Assembly: GCA_020024855.1 (NCBI GenBank)
Contig: JAHHTB010000053.1
Coordinates: forward strand, 1-11,248
Direction of reading: 5' to 3'
Length of the DNA stretch: 11,248 nt
Source of the DNA: Fusobacterium sp.
GTDB taxonomy: Bacteria; Fusobacteriota; Fusobacteriia; Fusobacteriales; Fusobacteriaceae
Both the position numbers and the translations under genes were made by a program. Numbering within the stretch: position 1 is the first letter of the stretch; the number at the start of each line of letters is the position of its first letter. Positions 1-7,112 of this stretch are shown here, piece after piece. Below the pieces are notes generated by a model, which saw nothing but the letters and a program-made list of their open reading frames with translations, was not told where the DNA came from and made no database searches.

Positions 1-1238
1 TAAATATCTGCATTTATATATACATGAAGAGGAGTAAGTTCTTCCCAAGCATATTTTAAATATTTTTGAATTGTAACAGGTTTAGAATCATTTTCAGGAT
101 TTCTGTAATCAAGATAAGCATCTAATTTTCCACCATTTGAAGCTGGAAATCTAACATAGTCAAATTGAACTTCATTAAAACCAACTTTTGCAGCTTCTTT
201 TGCTACTGCAATATTATATTCCCAAAGATTTTTATCATGTGGAGATACCCAAATGATACCATCTTTATTCATAAATGGTTTTCCTGTTTTTTTCTCAATT
301 ATAGCTTTATCAGGATTTTGCTTTGCATAAACAGGATCTTTGAAAGAGACTATTCTAGCAATTGTATAGATATTATTGTCTTTTAATTTTTTCATAAATG
401 CATTTATATCTTTTATATAAACCTTAGAAAATGCTTTTGAATTGTATTTTAAAATAGAATCGTCCATCTTCCATAAAAGTTGTCCACCATCATCTTTAAC
501 ATCAATAACAAAGGCATTTATTTTTGTTTCTTTAGCAAGCTGAATAAGTGAATCAAGCTTCTTATCTAATGAAGCAGAGTAAACAGTAAGATATACTCCT
601 TTTACGTCAACTCTTGGGTTGTCAGGAAATTCCACTTTCTCTGGGAAATTATTAAGTTGCATTCCCTGCCATGATTTTGGTAAATTTTTAAAAGTATCAG
701 AAATAAGATATTTTTCTAATATCCAACCATCTCTTTCTTTTAAATTTTTTCTATATTTTACATGAACCCAATGTTCATATTCTTTTGGTTCAGTAGATAC
801 TTTTTCTTCTACAACAGTTTCAGTAGTAATAGGCTCTTTCTTAGTTTCAGAGAAATTAATTTTTACTTTTTCATCATCATTTAAGAAAGGCTTTTCAGGT
901 TTCTTAGGTGTAGTTGCTACTTTAGTTGTGGTAGTTGTTTTTTTATCAGTTTTATTTTCTTTTATAATCTCAATATCTTTTCTTTCTACAACAAGAACTC
1001 TAGTGTTTTTTCCTATGGTATCAATAGATTTTTTTGTATCAAATGAGTCATATACAGTTGTTTTAAGATTTGTAGAGAATAAAAATTCCTTTGGTGGTAT
1101 TTTTTCCTCCTCAATAATAGTCTCAACTTTTTCTGTTGGAATAGTTTCTCCATTGCTATTTTTACATGATGCCACTGTAAGAGAGATAGCAATTATTGAA
1201 ATAATACTAAAAAAGTTTTTTTTGTTAAAAAATTTCAA
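1..1238 (-). CDS. SH3-like/DUF4015 putative glycoside hydrolase lipoprotein (C-terminus cut by window edge)
   Basis: Reading leftward from a TTG at 1238-1236, 412 residues are open to the window edge, so the C-terminus is missing. The TTG is chosen because an AGGGGG ribosome binding site lies just upstream and a lipoprotein signal follows at once: a basic N-terminus, a hydrophobic stretch at about residues 9-21, and lipobox V-A-S-C with Cys25. It is probably an outer-membrane or periplasmic lipoprotein. Residues ~52-90 and ~154-180 look like two halves of a bacterial SH3 domain (ending W-I-L-E-K-Y-L), separated by a Thr/Lys/Glu-rich insertion. From ~212 the sequence matches the DUF4015 putative glycoside hydrolase family (PF13200): G-V-Y-L-T at 214-218, V-I-D-V-K-D-D-G-G at 244-252 and Q-F-D-Y-V-R-F-P at 358-365. 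The family is thought to be a TIM-barrel hydrolase acting on cell-wall or surface glycans; the substrate is unknown. Family assignment is firm, enzymatic role is inferred. Confidence 0.88.
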   Translation of the reverse strand, partial: MKFFNKKNFFSIISIIAISLTVASCKNSNGETIPTEKVETIIEEEKIPPKEFLFSTNLKTTVYDSFDTKKSIDTIGKNTRVLVVERKDIEIIKENKTDKKTTTTTKVATTPKKPEKPFLNDDEKVKINFSETKKEPITTETVVEEKVSTEPKEYEHWVHVKYRKNLKERDGWILEKYLISDTFKNLPKSWQGMQLNNFPEKVEFPDNPRVDVKGVYLTVYSASLDKKLDSLIQLAKETKINAFVIDVKDDGGQLLWKMDDSILKYNSKAFSKVYIKDINAFMKKLKDNNIYTIARIVSFKDPVYAKQNPDKAIIEKKTGKPFMNKDGIIWVSPHDKNLWEYNIAVAKEAAKVGFNEVQFDYVRFPASNGGKLDAYLDYRNPENDSKPVTIQKYLKYAWEELTPLHVYINADI

Positions 1239-1244
1239 GATAAT

Positions 1245-1250
1245 CCCCCT
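1245..1250 (-). promoter_or_regulatory. Ribosome binding site deciding the TTG start of the lipoprotein
   Basis: On the minus strand AGGGGG is followed after 6 bases by TTG (1238-1236). No ATG in the right frame lies near a ribosome binding site here, so this site fixes an otherwise easily missed start. Confidence 0.7.
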
Positions 1251-1278
1251 ATGTTTTATGTGATTTATTTAGAATTAT

Positions 1279-1287
1279 AGTATATCA
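1279..1287 (-). promoter_or_regulatory. Extended -10 promoter for the DUF4015 lipoprotein
   Basis: On the minus strand the sequence is TG-A-TATACT, an extended -10 element. It would start transcription near 1272 and leave a leader of about 35 bases before the TTG start. The -35 region is weak (no TTGACA-like hexamer at the proper distance), as is common for extended -10 promoters. Confidence 0.55.
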
Positions 1288-1373
1288 TATTAATTTTTAT
1301 TTATATAGAAAAATTATATTAAAAATGAGGAAATTTTAAGATAAAGAAAAGAATACTAAAAAGATAAATTTCT

Positions 1374-1402
1374 TTGACTTTTAGATAGAGGATAGATATA
1401 AT
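1374..1402 (+). promoter_or_regulatory. Sigma-70 type promoter for the M16 protease
   Basis: TTGACT (1374-1379), a 17-base spacer and TATAAT (1397-1402) make a near-consensus housekeeping promoter. Transcription would start around 1409, giving a leader of about 50 bases before the ATG at 1458. No terminator is evident after the protease, so this promoter probably also serves the carbonic anhydrase gene. Confidence 0.8.
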
Positions 1403-1457
1403 TTTTATAGAATAAATTAAAAATTTTACTTTTATATTTTAAAAATAGGAGGAAGAA

Positions 1458-4229
1458 ATGCACATAAGAAAAAAATTACTAAGTCTTTTATTTTTTATTT
1501 TATTTATTTTAAGCTTTGGACAAATAAAAGTAGAAAATCCTAAAGGACTTGTGATAGGAAAACTTTCAAATGGAATGACATATTATATTTATAAAAATAA
1601 AATGCCAGAAAATAGAGTGTCTGTAAATGTGGCAGTAAAATCTGGTTCACTTCAAGAAGACGATGACCAACTTGGAATGGCTCACTTAATAGAACATCTT
1701 TGTTTTAATGGAACAGAAAAATATAGTAAAAATGAAGTGGTAAAATATTATCAATCAATAGGACTTAATTTTGGTGGAGATTTAAATGCCCACACTGGTT
1801 TTGATGAAACTGTCTATAAAATCCAAATTCCAACAGATGACAAGGAAAAATTTGAAAAAGGAATAGAGGTTTTAAAAGAGATGACTTTAAAGCCTACTTT
1901 TAAGCAAGAGGATATTGATAGTGAAAAAGATATAGTAAAAGAGGAATGGAGATTAAGTCAAGGGCTTTCTGATAGATTGACAAAGGTTTATCAGAAAGAG
2001 ATTTTTGAGGGTTCAAGATATGGAATGAGATTTCCAATAGGAGATATGGATATTATTTCTAATACTAAAAGAGATACTTTAGTAAGATATTATAATAAAT
2101 GGTATCACCCAGAAAATATGGCAGTTGTAATGGTTGGAGATATTGAGCCAAAATATGCAAAAGAGGTTATAAAAAAATATTTTGATTATAATGAAACTAA
2201 AAGATTTATTCCAAGAGAAGAATATAGGCTTAAGGAACTTCCAGATAAATATACTGTATTTCAAGATAAAGAGCTTACTTATGTTCTTTTTGAAATAATG
2301 TCAAGGGAAGATTATTCTTTTAAAAGCAACGAAGAAAAGGTAGAGGACTATTATAAGAATCTTATATTTAAACTTCTTCTTTCAAACAGGATAAATGATG
2401 AGATAAAAACAGGAAATAATCTTATCTATGAGGGTGGTTATTTTGGCATGGAATTCTCAAAGGATAGATTAAATACTTATTATTCTGTTTTAAATAAAAA
2501 TAATATTGAAAAGGGGATAGAAAAAACTATAAGCATATTAAAAGATATGGCTATAAATGGTGTTTCACAAGATGAGCTTGAGGCAGAAAAAGAGAATTTA
2601 AGAAGTAGCTTTGAGGATAGTTTAAAAAATAAGGATAGCCTTGAAAGTGAAACTATTATTTCAGAGGTTAGAAAAGTATTTTTAAATAATGAAATTTTTA
2701 TAGATGAAGAAAATATGCTTAAGTATTATGATGAGTTTTCTAAAAATATAACAACAGAAAATATAAAAGAAAAAGCTATGGAATTTTATAAGGATAATCA
2801 TTCAGTAGTTCTTTTTACTCCAAAGGAAAAAGATATAAAAGTACCAAGTGATGTAGAGCTTAAAAATATAATTTTAAATGCAGAAAAACAACCTGTTTCT
2901 AAAAAAAGTGAGATGAATTTTAATCTTTCTCTTGAGAAACTAGAAATTATTTCTGGAAAAGTTTTAGAAACAAAAGATATGAAAAATTATAAGAAAATAA
3001 AACTTTCAAATGGAATAGAATTTCTTTATAAGAAAACAGATTTTGAAAAAGATAAGATTTATATAAAACTTTTTAAAGAAGAGGGAAGTATAAAAGATAG
3101 TGATACAATGTATCTTAACTCAAAATTTGCAACTGAACTTGTAAATAAATCTGGTGCAGGAAATATAAAATATCAAGATGTAGATAGATTTATGAAAGGG
3201 AAAGAATTTTCTGTTGAAACTTATATAAATAATTTTGAACAAGGGGTTTTCATAGTGTCAAATAATAAGGATATTGATACTGCCTTAGACTATTTTACTT
3301 ATATGGTAAAAGAGCCTCAAGTGGCACAAGAAGCATATAAGTATATTACAGTAAGTGCAAAAGAGATGATTGAAAATAGAAAAAATTCTCCAGATGCAAC
3401 TTATTTAGACAAAATAGTTGAAGTATTTTTTAACGATGACATAAGAAAAAAATCTATTGAAATAAAAGATTTAAATTCTATAACAGTTGAAAAAATAAAA
3501 GATGAATACAGAGATAAATTTTCTGAATTTAATGGATTTAAGGGTGTTATAATAGGTTCTATTGACGATAAAAAAGTAAGTGAAATACTTGAAAAATATT
3601 TTGCCTCTCTTCCTGTAAAAGAAAGTAAAGAGGATATGAAAAAAGAGTATTTAGATATAAAATATCCAAGTGGAACAATATATGAAAAGGTTGTAAAAGG
3701 TGATGATAAAAAAGTGAGAGTTTCACTTTTCTATCCGTTAAAAGTAAGTTATTCTCAAGAAAATTCATATATGTTAAAAACTTTTGAAGACATTTTAAGA
3801 ATAAATCTTATTGATGAGATAAGAGAAAAATTAGCAGGGGTATATGGAATTTCTCCAAATATTTTTATAAGTAGAAATGAAAATGGATATTTAAAGATTA
3901 GATTTTCTACTGACCCAAAAAGAGCTGATGAGATAACAGAGGCAGTTAAAAAAGAGGTTGGAAAACTTGTAGATGGCGAGATTAAAAAATCATCTCTTGA
4001 AAGTGTTGTAAAAAATTATAAACTAGTTTATGAAAATAGTCAGAAACAAAATAGTTTTTGGCTTAATTATTTAGATGAGAAATTAAAAAGAGGAGAGGAA
4101 TATGAACCTTATACTCCAAAAGAATTTGAAAAAAAGATGAATGAAATAAAATTAAAAGATTTCTTTAAAAAAATTATTGACAAAAATAATTGTGTTCAAG
4201 TAAGATTAATACCAGAAGCAGAAAAATAA
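1458..4229 (+). CDS. Secreted M16 family zinc metalloprotease (insulinase/PqqL-like)
   Basis: This 923-residue protein has a signal peptide (basic H-I-R-K-K, hydrophobic ~7-19, likely cleavage near residues 20-22, no lipobox Cys), so it should act in the periplasm or outside the cell. The M16 active site is clear: inverted zinc motif H-L-I-E-H at 76-80 with the catalytic Glu79, and downstream E156/E163 in S-E-K-D-I-V-K-E-E, of which E163 aligns best with the third zinc ligand. The length fits the fused two-half M16 architecture. The second half begins near residue 515 with the same K-L-S-N-G as residue 35 but lacks the zinc motif, as expected for the inactive half. R and Y in R-E-K-L-A-G-V-Y-G (around residues 788-796) match the conserved substrate-binding R/Y pair. 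The family degrades peptides inside a closed clamshell. The start has a strong AGGAGGA site at 1448-1454. Substrates cannot be told from sequence. Confidence 0.93.
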   Translation: MHIRKKLLSLLFFILFILSFGQIKVENPKGLVIGKLSNGMTYYIYKNKMPENRVSVNVAVKSGSLQEDDDQLGMAHLIEHLCFNGTEKYSKNEVVKYYQSIGLNFGGDLNAHTGFDETVYKIQIPTDDKEKFEKGIEVLKEMTLKPTFKQEDIDSEKDIVKEEWRLSQGLSDRLTKVYQKEIFEGSRYGMRFPIGDMDIISNTKRDTLVRYYNKWYHPENMAVVMVGDIEPKYAKEVIKKYFDYNETKRFIPREEYRLKELPDKYTVFQDKELTYVLFEIMSREDYSFKSNEEKVEDYYKNLIFKLLLSNRINDEIKTGNNLIYEGGYFGMEFSKDRLNTYYSVLNKNNIEKGIEKTISILKDMAINGVSQDELEAEKENLRSSFEDSLKNKDSLESETIISEVRKVFLNNEIFIDEENMLKYYDEFSKNITTENIKEKAMEFYKDNHSVVLFTPKEKDIKVPSDVELKNIILNAEKQPVSKKSEMNFNLSLEKLEIISGKVLETKDMKNYKKIKLSNGIEFLYKKTDFEKDKIYIKLFKEEGSIKDSDTMYLNSKFATELVNKSGAGNIKYQDVDRFMKGKEFSVETYINNFEQGVFIVSNNKDIDTALDYFTYMVKEPQVAQEAYKYITVSAKEMIENRKNSPDATYLDKIVEVFFNDDIRKKSIEIKDLNSITVEKIKDEYRDKFSEFNGFKGVIIGSIDDKKVSEILEKYFASLPVKESKEDMKKEYLDIKYPSGTIYEKVVKGDDKKVRVSLFYPLKVSYSQENSYMLKTFEDILRINLIDEIREKLAGVYGISPNIFISRNENGYLKIRFSTDPKRADEITEAVKKEVGKLVDGEIKKSSLESVVKNYKLVYENSQKQNSFWLNYLDEKLKRGEEYEPYTPKEFEKKMNEIKLKDFFKKIIDKNNCVQVRLIPEAEK

Positions 4230-4269
4230 TTCTTTAAAAGAACAAAAAATTAAATTTTTTAACATTAAA

Positions 4270-4276
4270 AGGTAGG
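4270..4276 (+). promoter_or_regulatory. Ribosome binding site deciding the carbonic anhydrase start
   Basis: AGGTAGG lies 8 bases before the TTG at 4285, a normal spacing. For the in-frame GTG at 4276, which overlaps this site, only AGG at 4270-4272 remains, 3 bases away, which is too close. This favours the TTG start. Confidence 0.5.
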
Positions 4277-4284
4277 TGTTTGAT

Positions 4285-4899
4285 TTGGTTGAAAAAAACA
4301 AAAACTTAGAAGAGATATTAGCATTTAATAAAAAATTTGTAGATAATAAAGAGTATGAAGCTTTTGGTACAACAAAATATCCTGATAAGAAAATGGTTGT
4401 AGTTTCATGTATGGATACAAGACTTACAGAGCTTTTGCCAAAGGCTATGAATGTTAGAAATGGAGATGCTAAATTTATAAAAAATGCAGGAGGAGTTATA
4501 GTTCACCCATTTGGAAGTGCTATGAGAAGTATAATTGTCTGTGTTTATGAATTTGATGTAAAAGAGGTTTATATAGTTGGACACTTTCATTGTGGAATGA
4601 GTGGAATAGATCCAAGTAAAACAATTCAAAAAATGATAGATAGAGGAATTTCTAAAAATACTATTGATACTCTAAGCAATGCAGGAATAAAAGTTAATAA
4701 ATGGCTTTATGGATTTGACTCTGTTGAAATTTCTTTGATTGAAAGTGTGGAAAAAGTTAGAAATCACCCATTAATGCCTAAAGATGTTGCAGTTCACGGA
4801 CTTTTAATAGATCCAAAGACAGGAGCTTTATTCCTAAGAATAAATGGTTGGGAAGCAGTGGAAGCATATGAAAATAGCTTGAAAGAACAAGAGAAATAA
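4285..4899 (+). CDS. Beta-class carbonic anhydrase
   Basis: This 204-residue cytoplasmic enzyme is predicted to interconvert CO2 and bicarbonate. The beta-class zinc site is complete. C-M-D-T-R at 42-46 gives the Cys ligand plus the conserved Asp/Arg pair, and H-F-H-C at 100-103 gives the His and second Cys ligands (H-x-x-C). The segment K-N-A-G-G after the first motif and the short length fit the small prokaryotic beta enzymes. TTG at 4285 is preferred because of the spacing of the ribosome binding site and because the protein then begins M-V-E-K-N; an in-frame GTG at 4276 would add three residues. The gene lies 55 bases after the M16 protease with no terminator or clear promoter between, so the two are probably co-transcribed, though no functional link is evident. 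Bicarbonate supply for carboxylation or pH control is the likely role. Confidence 0.92.
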   Translation: MVEKNKNLEEILAFNKKFVDNKEYEAFGTTKYPDKKMVVVSCMDTRLTELLPKAMNVRNGDAKFIKNAGGVIVHPFGSAMRSIIVCVYEFDVKEVYIVGHFHCGMSGIDPSKTIQKMIDRGISKNTIDTLSNAGIKVNKWLYGFDSVEISLIESVEKVRNHPLMPKDVAVHGLLIDPKTGALFLRINGWEAVEAYENSLKEQEK

Positions 4900-5052
4900 T
4901 TTTAAAGCTATATAGACAAAGTGTCGTATCCCTTGTAACAAAATGACATGAGGGGGTTGTCAAATTGTCATACCAAATATAAATCTATAATTATTATTCT
5001 ATAGTAAATAATAAATATATACACACACAGGAAAAATAAATTTTTTTAAAAT
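4900..5052. other. Non-coding stretch with GACA/TGTC repeats; possible small RNA or structured 3' region
   Basis: No convincing gene lies here. GACA or TGTC occurs at 4915, 4922, 4945, 4958 and 4966, allowing competing short hairpins: GACA-AAG-TGTC (4915-4925), TGACA/TGTCA (4944-4948 with 4958-4962) and ATGACA/TGTCAT (4943-4948 with 4966-4971). TTGTCA occurs twice, eight bases apart (4957 and 4965), and TATAAT follows at 4986-4991, so a weak promoter with a 15-base spacer is possible. Transcription from it would end at the terminator at 5053, giving an RNA of roughly 80-90 bases. The alternative is a long structured 3' untranslated region of the carbonic anhydrase mRNA. A short ATATATACACACACA run (5014-5028) looks like simple sequence. 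Confidence 0.35.
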
Positions 5053-5084
5053 AGGAACAGATGAAATTCTGTTCCTGTTTTTTT
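5053..5084 (+). terminator. Intrinsic terminator downstream of carbonic anhydrase
   Basis: A 9-bp perfect stem AGGAACAGA / TCTGTTCCT (5053-5061 with 5068-5076) closes a 6-base loop. It is followed by G and seven T residues. This is a strong rho-independent terminator ending the protease-carbonic anhydrase transcript, or a small RNA starting within 4900-5050. Confidence 0.9.
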
Positions 5085-5093
5085 ATAAAATTA

Positions 5094-5102
5094 TGATATA
5101 CT
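5094..5102 (+). promoter_or_regulatory. Extended -10 promoter for the Lol-like transporter genes
   Basis: TG-A-TATACT sits just after the terminator T-tract and is identical to the minus-strand element at 1279-1287. No good -35 hexamer is present at 16-18 bases, since that position falls in the terminator stem. Transcription would start near 5109, about 40 bases before the ATG at 5150. Confidence 0.55.
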
Positions 5103-5137
5103 ATATTTAAATTTAAAAAACTAATAAATAAAGTGTG

Positions 5138-5144
5138 AAAGGAG
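5138..5144 (+). promoter_or_regulatory. Ribosome binding site deciding the permease start
   Basis: AAAGGAG stands 5 bases before ATG 5150. The upstream in-frame GTG at 5135 overlaps this region and has no ribosome binding site of its own, so the shorter protein is preferred. Confidence 0.7.
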
Positions 5145-5149
5145 CAGAA

Positions 5150-6316
5150 ATGCTTGAATTTTTTATAGCTAAAAAACATATACTTGAAAAGAAAAAACAA
5201 AGCCTTATAGGAATACTTGGAATAACTATTGGGATAACAGTTCTTATGGTTTCTATTGGAATAGCAAATGGACTTGATAAAAATATGATAAATAGTATTC
5301 TTTCAATAGGAAGTCATGTTTCAGTAGCTGATTTAGATAGAGAGGATAACTATAAAGATTTACTTCAAAAACTTGAAAAGATAGATGGAGTAAAGGGAGT
5401 AATTCCAAAGGTATCAACTCAAGGGATAATAAAATATACAGGAAATTATGGAAGTTATGTTTCAGGAGTAAAGGTTGATGGAATAGACTTTGAAAAAGCT
5501 GAAAAAGGTTTTGATTTAAGTAGGAAAATAGTTGAGGGAACATTAAACAAGGAAAAGAAAAACATAATCCTTATAGGAAAAGAACTTTTTTATCAATTAG
5601 GGGCAAGTATAGGAGATAAAATTACTTTGGTGTCAGCAGAAAATCAAGAACTTCCTTTTGTGATTGGTGGAGTTTTTGAAAGTGGATATTACGAGTATGA
5701 TATGAATATGGTTATAATTCCTCTTGCAACAGCTCAATATCTTTTATACTTAGATCCAAATAAGGTAACGAGTCTTGAGGTAACCTTAGATGATCCATAT
5801 AAGGCTGAAAATGTGGCAGATATAATATTTGATAAATATGGATTTTTAAGTAGAACATGGGGAGATCAAAATAGAAATTTACTTTCAGCCCTAGCTTTAG
5901 AAAAAACGGTTATGATAGTTGTATTTTCTCTTATTGTTGTGATAGCTGGATTTGTTGTTTGGGTAATAATGAATATGCTTGTGAGAGAAAAAATAAAAGA
6001 TATAGGAATTATGAGGGCAATGGGATTTTCTAAGAAAAATATAATGAGAATATTTCTTCTTGAGGGAATGACTTTAGGAGGAATAGGAATTTTTATAGGG
6101 ACAATTTTTTCTCTTATAATTTTATGGTATGTTGAAAACTATTCTATTGCAGGAATAACAAGTATATATTACCTTACAAAAATTCCAGTGGAACTTTCTT
6201 TAAAAGAGATTATCACAATAATTCTTGTAAATGTAGTGATAATATTTTTCTCAAGTATATTTCCTGCATATAGAGCTGGAAAGATGGAAACAATGGAGGC
6301 ATTAAGACATGAGTAA
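5150..6316 (+). CDS. LolC/LolE-type ABC transporter permease (lipoprotein release)
   Basis: This 388-residue inner-membrane protein has the MacB/FtsX-superfamily layout: one helix at ~17-39, a large periplasmic domain (~45-245), then three helices at about 253-277, 307-327 and 352-372. The segment from W237 through Q-N-R-N-L-L-S-A-L-A-L-E-K (240-252) and the cytoplasmic D-I-G-I-M-R-A-M-G (284-292) are characteristic of LolC/LolE permeases, which extract mature lipoproteins from the inner membrane and pass them to the periplasmic carrier. ATG 5150 is chosen over the in-frame GTG at 5135 because AAAGGAG precedes it at proper spacing. The 3' end overlaps the ATPase gene by 8 bases, implying translational coupling. 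Only one permease gene is present, so the complex may be a homodimer (LolF-like) unless a partner is encoded elsewhere. A MacB-like exporter with another substrate is the alternative. Confidence 0.88.
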   Translation: MLEFFIAKKHILEKKKQSLIGILGITIGITVLMVSIGIANGLDKNMINSILSIGSHVSVADLDREDNYKDLLQKLEKIDGVKGVIPKVSTQGIIKYTGNYGSYVSGVKVDGIDFEKAEKGFDLSRKIVEGTLNKEKKNIILIGKELFYQLGASIGDKITLVSAENQELPFVIGGVFESGYYEYDMNMVIIPLATAQYLLYLDPNKVTSLEVTLDDPYKAENVADIIFDKYGFLSRTWGDQNRNLLSALALEKTVMIVVFSLIVVIAGFVVWVIMNMLVREKIKDIGIMRAMGFSKKNIMRIFLLEGMTLGGIGIFIGTIFSLIILWYVENYSIAGITSIYYLTKIPVELSLKEIITIILVNVVIIFFSSIFPAYRAGKMETMEALRHE

Positions 6317-6995
6317 GATAGCCCTAGAATTAAAAAAAATAAATAAGACTTATAAGGGGAAAACAGAAAACATTCATATTTTAAAAGATCTTGACTTAAA
6401 AGTTTTTGAGGGAGAATTTATTTCTATTTTAGGGAAGTCAGGTTCTGGAAAATCAAGCCTTTTGAATGTTATTGGAATGCTTGATTCTTTTGATAGTGGA
6501 GAAATTTTTATTGAAGAAAAAAAGATAGATAGAAATGATAGTGAGATGGTTGATAAAATAAAAAATAAAAATATAGGATTTGTTTTTCAATTTCACTATC
6601 TTTTACCAGAATTTACAGCTCTTGAAAATGTTATGTTGCCAGCACTTTTAAGAGGTGAAAATAAAAAAGAAACAGAAGAAAAAGCAAAAAGACTTTTGAG
6701 AGAAGTAGGTCTTGAAGAGAGATTTTATCATAAATCAAGTGAACTTTCAGGTGGTGAAAAGCAAAGAGTGGCAATATCAAGAGCACTTATAAATGATCCT
6801 GAAATTTTACTTGCAGATGAACCAACAGGAAATCTTGATGAAGAGACAAGTGAAAATATTCATAATCTTTTAAAAAAAATAAATATTAATGCTAAACAAA
6901 CAATAATAGTTGTTACACACTCAAAAGAGCTTTCAAATATTACTGATAAAAAGTATTATTTAAAAGGAGGAAAACTTTCTTTAGAAGAAAATTGA
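6309..6995 (+). CDS. lolD: LolD-type ABC transporter ATP-binding protein
   Basis: This 228-residue ATPase powers the permease encoded just upstream. All nucleotide-binding motifs are intact: Walker A G-K-S-G-S-G-K-S (42-49), Q-loop Gln94, signature L-S-G-G-E (146-150), Walker B I-L-L-A-D-E (166-171) with catalytic Glu171, and H-loop His204. Length and motifs (A-D-E-P-T-G-N-L-D) fit the LolD/MacB/FtsE group, which partners permeases with large periplasmic domains. The ATG lies inside the end of the permease gene (ATGAGTAA overlap), with GGAGG about 9 bases upstream, so the two proteins should be made in coupled amounts. Calling it LolD rather than a generic MacB-type ATPase rests on the neighbouring permease; that choice is likely but not certain. 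Confidence 0.88.
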   Translation: MSKIALELKKINKTYKGKTENIHILKDLDLKVFEGEFISILGKSGSGKSSLLNVIGMLDSFDSGEIFIEEKKIDRNDSEMVDKIKNKNIGFVFQFHYLLPEFTALENVMLPALLRGENKKETEEKAKRLLREVGLEERFYHKSSELSGGEKQRVAISRALINDPEILLADEPTGNLDEETSENIHNLLKKININAKQTIIVVTHSKELSNITDKKYYLKGGKLSLEEN

Positions 6996-7112
6996 TAAAA
7001 TAAAAAAATTTTTTTAAAAGAAAAAAAGGAAATTTTAGATGGACGTAGAATAATAAAGTAACACAAGAAATACTTTCAGGGTTTAACTGATAGTGACAAG
7101 GAGTGATGTTTT
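6996..7112. other. AT-rich spacer before hpf with poly-A/poly-T palindrome
   Basis: These 117 bases contain a 16-base perfect palindrome TAAAAAAATTTTTTTA (7001-7016), then further A-tracts, and the hpf ribosome binding site AAGGAGTG (7098-7105). TAGAAT at 7046-7051 could be a -10 element but has no matching -35 at 16-18 bases. The lolD transcript has no recognisable GC-containing terminator here, so either read-through into hpf or an unrecognised promoter is possible. Confidence 0.4.

Larger units (their letters stand above)
1239..1457. promoter_or_regulatory. Divergent intergenic region between lipoprotein and M16 protease
   Basis: These 219 bases separate two divergent genes and contain no credible ORF of their own. 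They hold a minus-strand extended -10 element for the lipoprotein, a plus-strand consensus promoter for the protease, and both ribosome binding sites. I see no clear operator palindrome between the two promoters. Confidence 0.7.

Noticed and set aside
928..1263. 111-residue plus-strand open frame upstream of the M16 gene
   Set aside because: It is antisense to the DUF4015 lipoprotein, whose domains and signal peptide are recognisable on the minus strand. The plus-strand product is low-complexity and lacks a ribosome binding site.
4230..4275. AAAAAATT-A-AATTTTTT inverted repeat between protease and carbonic anhydrase as a terminator
   Set aside because: The stem is purely A/T and too weak. 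The short gap suggests co-transcription.
5014..5028. ATATATACACACACA run as a tandem repeat or phase-variation tract
   Set aside because: It is too short and lies outside any gene or identified promoter spacer.
4994..5200. Minus-strand open frame of 68 residues covering the terminator and promoter before the permease
   Set aside because: It is Phe/Lys-rich, runs through a clear terminator hairpin, and has no sensible start signal.
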